DNA from: Cryptomeria japonica
Taxonomy: Eukaryota; Streptophyta; Pinopsida; Cupressales; Cupressaceae
DNA length: 64,000 nucleotides
Assembly: GCF_030272615.1 (NCBI RefSeq)
Contig: NC_081408.1
Location: forward strand, 335,078,793 to 335,142,792
Direction: 5' to 3'
Shown: positions 60,198 to 64,000 of the stretch, one piece after another
Layout of the letters: the number at the start of each line of letters is the position of its first letter
Numbering within the stretch: the stretch's first letter is position 1
The notes under the pieces: model-generated
The model's input: the letters and a program-made list of their open reading frames with translations, nothing else
Database searches by the model: none
What the model was told of the DNA's origin: nothing
Made by a program: the position numbers and the translations under genes

Positions 60198-60800
60198 TGT
60201 TTTGATTTGGAATGAAATATCAGATTCTTTGACATATCAATAGAAGAAATATTATCACAATGAATAACAATAGGCCCATCATAACTTACCCTTATATCTT
60301 TTAGCATTTGTTTCATCCATAAAATTAGAGTACAGTTGGTAGCAGCAGCTTTATATTTTGCTTCAACAGTAGCCAATGAAGTGCATGATTGTTTGTTGCT
60401 AAGCCATGAAACCAACTTTTTCCCAAGAATGAATGCACTGCTAGTAGTTCTCTTCCAATCATCCACATCTCCTTCTCAATTAGAATCTGTATAGGCACAT
60501 AATCTGAAGTGATTATTCTTTGGATACCATAACCCAAAGTCTATTGTAACTACCAAATATCTAAATATCCTCTTGATAGCAATATCATGAGTTTCTCTAG
60601 GATCTGACTAAAATTTAGAAGCAATACAGACAACATTAATAATATTAGGTCTAGTCTAAGTTAAGTACAACAAACCACCAATAGTTGATTTGTATCTACT
60701 TGGATTCACTTTAGGAGATTCATTATCCTTTGACAATTTGCAACCGATTATCATAGGGGTACTGACGGGTTTAGAATTCTCAAGTCCAAATTTCTACCAA
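60198..60800 (-). pseudogene. pol: Copia-3 RT end and RNase H (left part of a split element)
   Basis: The sense strand reads ENSKPVSTPMIIGCKLSKDN, YKSTIGGLLYLT, a stop, TRPNIINVVCIASKF, a stop, then RNase H: YTDSN-stop-EGDVDDWKRTTS, SWLSNKQSCTSLATVEAKYKAAA, HCDNISSIDMSKNLIFHSKSKHI. The GxLLYLTxTRPDI and STxEAEYxA landmarks identify a SIRE/Maximus-like copia. The catalytic YxDD part is absent because the element is truncated near 60800, where a TA microsatellite and the second transposon-like copy begin. Confidence 0.9.
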
Positions 60801-60960
60801 GATTTATATATATATATATATATAAAAGGCATGTTTTCCAAGTCAATACAAGTATTACAAAAATGTAGCATATGCAATGTCCAAATCGATATACAATAAA
60901 AATATAGAATATATCTACATGTATTAGTCATTCTATGACCACAACTAACACTGTATCATC
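60801..60960. other. Junction of Copia-3 with transposon-like copy B
   Basis: A short (TA)n tract (about 60806-60826) and ~130 bases with no clear match to copy A. The breakpoint lies somewhere here. Confidence 0.4.
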
Positions 60961-63555
60961 CTAAACTTGTGGTGGATCATGAAAATTGAGCCTCTTCAAT
61001 GCACTACGCAGCTTTGTGCATGGCTACAAAACCACAATCCAAAAGTCAAGTTAGAATTCTTTTGTAGAAAATAGTTCACAATTAACAACATAACTATGCA
61101 TTTAACTATAATTCCTTTGCAATTGAAATGTATATTACCTCATCGGTTGATCTTAGAGCTAATGTCTTCGCTCTCCTCTCCTTGTCACTCTTAGGAGTTT
61201 TCTTAAAGACAAACTTAAAAGGATCCACATTATGGTTGAACCATGAAGGGGTATATTGTAGATTAAATGTATCATTAATACAATGTACTAACATAAATAC
61301 ATCAAAAACACTTAAAATATATAATATAGATAACAATGACGTACCGATGACTAAGATACTTCTCCATTGGACTGAGGATGGCTCACCATCGATGGAGAAA
61401 CTAACGCTATTACCTATAAAAAAATGACCAAATATTAAATATAATTAATATAATGATAATTAGTGTAGGTTAAAAATAATTAATGTAATATATCAATCAA
61501 AAGTGTACTAGATATTGAGATGCTTCTCCAGTGCATGGAGGAGGGCTCCCCATTGATGAAGCAGCTAAGGATATTTCCTGTATGAAAAAAAATATAAGAT
61601 TATAATTTATCACAAGTTAACATGTACGTGTACATATAATCATGAAATCAAGAAAATAAAGTAGAGATACATACCTCTACTCTCTCTTGATCCACTAGCA
61701 AATCAGGTGCATTAAAAAAACCCATATAGCTCAATGGCCGCTGTACATGTAAAATAGAGAAAAAAACACTAATCAATCTACAAACCCCAACTAAGACTTG
61801 ATTTCAACATTTTCAAATAATTGTACAACTAAAAATTTGTTCAATTACCTTCTTCCCATGTTTTGGCGTCTTCGAGGAATTCTTTTTCTTAGGACGAGGC
61901 CTAGACATGGAGGGGATACCCTAAAAAAACAAAATTAACATGATATATTAGTATAGATAATATATTAAACATAATTTAAAAAATCTAAAATGAAATGACT
62001 TGCATATTCCATCAAAATAATACATAAAAAAGGTTGTACAAAATATGATACCATATAGCCTTGTAGGCCAAAATCGATCGCTGAGAGCATGATGTCATCA
62101 ATCTAGGACATTTGATCCCTTGTCAACACCTACAAACCAAAAATTGGACCAAACATTAAAGATAGTTAGTATATCTTGTAATTTTTTTTGAATTCAAAGT
62201 ACATTATTCTATTTTAATATGTTACAAAATTTATACCTCAGGCATCGAAGTTGCAGATGTAGTAACTGCAAGAGGGGTATGGGATACCTCTATTGCATCC
62301 TGAAATGCATATTATTTGTCTCAATTCAAATTGATGTATAAATGAAAATTCATTTATGTAATTAGAAATTTAAAGTGACTGATAAATAAAATGATATGAA
62401 TTCAAATCAACACACCTGTGTCTCTCATTGATGGGCAAACACCATGTCCATCAACTCATCTGTCAGTGCCAAATCCTCAGTCATGCGGGCCTGACATCTA
62501 CTCCCACAAATCATGCATGAATGAGATGTGGATCCATTTGCAGCGGCCATATCATCTGTCCCTGATCATATCCCTGAGCAACTAACACACATATGTTGAA
62601 TGGGCTCTTTGTTACCACTTGGAGCAACTAATGGCTCATCATCTAGTACAATAGGGTGTGCTAATGACGTCCCATGCTGGATGATGGCACCAGTCAATTA
62701 TGTGGCCACCTGAAGAGTCTGTAGCTACATTGACTCTTTTAGCTCTATTGGGACAACCTGATGCACCTTGGGTTTGGGTGCTAGGGGGCGATGAATCTCT
62801 GGGGCTACCCGCCTACGGGCTCTAGGTCTATCTTAGGTAGAGCCACCACCTCTACCATGGAACTCTCTCATGTCAAAATATTTTGGCTGCACATTGAGCA
62901 CAAACTCACAGTATACTTTTCTCAAAAAATACAATGGCATCTCATAATTATTACAAGGTGGATCATCAAAGACCATCCACCAACTCTGCCAAAAAATATT
63001 CTTCATATGTACATTGGTACACCAATGTATAGGAAACCTCTTTGCATTAAGAGGTAACAACTCGCCAATTTTAGGATCAACAAAAAGGGAACACATTTGT
63101 TGTTTACTAATATTTTTATTTTTCACTCCCTCATATGATAACCCATCAGCATAGTATTGATGACACCTATCCCTAAAGTTTCCCCATTTTGTAATTTGTG
63201 TGAAAATGACTATGGAACCACCAGCTAATGTTTCTAGGCTAGTGGCAAGAGATTTATGATGCTCAAGTTCACATGTTTTCAATTTATTAACCAATCTATT
63301 TATTTTAGACATGTTTTTACCTAACTGATTAATCAATTGCTTGTGTGTTTTAGGTGTGTAGTCAAAAAGAGGAATTGGGGGTGTATCTTGTGGGTTTTCA
63401 GGAGATGCATTTTATTGTGGATTAGCAAAATATGGTTTTTGAAATAAAAAATAAAAAAACCTAATAAAAAATAACAAAATTAAATTCAAAATGTAAAACA
63501 AATTGAATAAACGAGAAAGAAAGATAAAATTTAACAAAAACTAACCTTGATCCAT
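60961..63555 (-). pseudogene. Ten-exon transposon-associated gene, copy B (unknown function)
   Basis: Same order of exons and introns as 42452-45024. ATG at 63555 (MDQ) is followed by a GTTAG donor. Exon 2 holds TKWGNFRDRCHQYYADGLSYEG, LPLNAKRF and CMICGSRC. Small exons follow with homologous sequence, including TPSWFNHNVDPFKFVFKKTPK, and a last exon that ends DPPQV with TAG at 60961-60963, suggesting where the protein normally stops. Here Gln is kept where copy A has the TAG at 43971. The acceptor before exon 2 is AT instead of AG and there is a deletion just after it. Copy B therefore has different defects from copy A, so neither is simply a copy of the other's broken state. Confidence 0.6.
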
Positions 63556-63835
63556 AGCATCTGGAGGAGAAATGAGGCACTCCATTTGCGTTTTCATGGA
63601 GGAAATGGGGAAAAGAAGTGGTGGTCATGGGAAAATAAGACCTAGTTTTTTAAAAAGAAACTTTTTTTTGATAGTTACTGCATATGCGGTTCTTTAGGGC
63701 TGGAGCGCATACATGCTCACTTTCCTAAAAATAGCACGCATGCTCTCACTTTCCTAAAAGCGGTGCGTATGCGCTACCCTTTTTTGGCTCGGGGACAACG
63801 AATGTAAGCATGTACGGGGTGATTATTGGCATTAT
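63556..63835. repeat. Right-end motif array of transposon-like copy B
   Basis: Motifs GCATACATGCTCACTTTCC, GCATGCTCTCACTTTCC and GCGTATGCGCTACC at about 63705-63780, then AGCATGTACGGGGTGATTATT. They align with 45175-45350 of copy A. The homology stops at about 63832, some 75 bases before the equivalent of copy A's CACTA-like edge. Confidence 0.6.
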
Positions 63836-63857
63836 ACACTCTAATAAGAATTGAAGG

Positions 63858-64000
63858 TGTTGTCATTGATGGCAACCTTGTGGCATTCAACTGGTAAACC
63901 ACTGGCAGGCACTAGCACCGGTAGGCACTTCACCGATAGCGACAACTATGCATACCGACACCCCAACCGATAGGAACAAACTATTGTTTATTGTATTTAA
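63858..64000 (+). repeat. Possible start of another LTR (SIRE-like), cut by window edge
   Basis: TGTTGTCATTGATGGCAACC follows AAGAATTGAAGG. A TGTTGTCATTGATG start is common in SIRE/Maximus-type LTRs. The next ~130 bases have repeated CACCGGTAGGCAC/ACCGATAG phrases. No partner is in the window. Confidence 0.35.

Overview
This window looks like nuclear DNA from a plant with a large, repeat-rich genome. A gymnosperm is plausible because of the old nested retroelements, the very long gypsy LTRs and the absence of genes, but the sequence alone does not prove it. I find no convincing single-copy host gene, rRNA, tRNA or CRISPR. Almost everything that can be identified is transposable-element DNA in several nested layers.

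Layout. (1) 1-10955: a plus-strand, gag-only, non-autonomous LTR retrotransposon with ~2.97-kb LTRs. Its single long reading frame (3961-6387) is cut by three in-frame TAA codons and has no pol. (2) 11551-12651: a probable lone gypsy-type LTR fragment with its polypurine tract. (3) ~13419-31640: a minus-strand L1-type LINE (ORF1; ORF2 with endonuclease, RT, zf-RVT and RNase H) split by two Copia elements. Copia-1 (15601-22162, plus strand, target duplication AGTTC) and Copia-2 (23801-28815, minus strand, target duplication ATTAA) both have exact boundaries. (4) 31641-35220: AT-rich DNA with nothing recognised. (5) 35225-45409: an unusual transposon-like unit. It has a palindromic satellite, a kilobase-scale purine/pyrimidine hairpin, arrays of a GCGTAC-type motif at both ends, a plus-strand gene (38416-40515), a 359-bp tandem repeat, and a convergent minus-strand gene of about ten exons (42452-45024). 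(6) 45410-46343 and 60198-60800: the 3' end of a SIRE/Maximus-like Copia element, split by (7) 46344-60192, a 13.8-kb minus-strand chromovirus (Tekay/Del-like gypsy, target duplication AAATG) with ~4.45-kb LTRs that carry a GC-rich 39-bp minisatellite. (8) 60961-63830: a second, left-truncated copy of the minus-strand half of unit 5. (9) 63858-64000: the start of another LTR.

Hand comparison of short LTR stretches suggests a relative insertion age of Copia-1 (~11% different in the first ~113 bases) > the gag-only element (~7% over ~178) > Copia-2 (~5% over ~300) > the gypsy (~2% over ~330). These are rough counts, not alignments. Premature stops in several elements, most clearly the gypsy, sit at glutamine positions (CAG to TAG), as expected from deamination of methylated cytosine.

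The best candidate for something undescribed is unit 5: two convergent spliced genes, bracketed by inverted subterminal motif arrays and separated by a private satellite. The minus-strand gene is also present in a second copy 18 kb away with the same exon structure.
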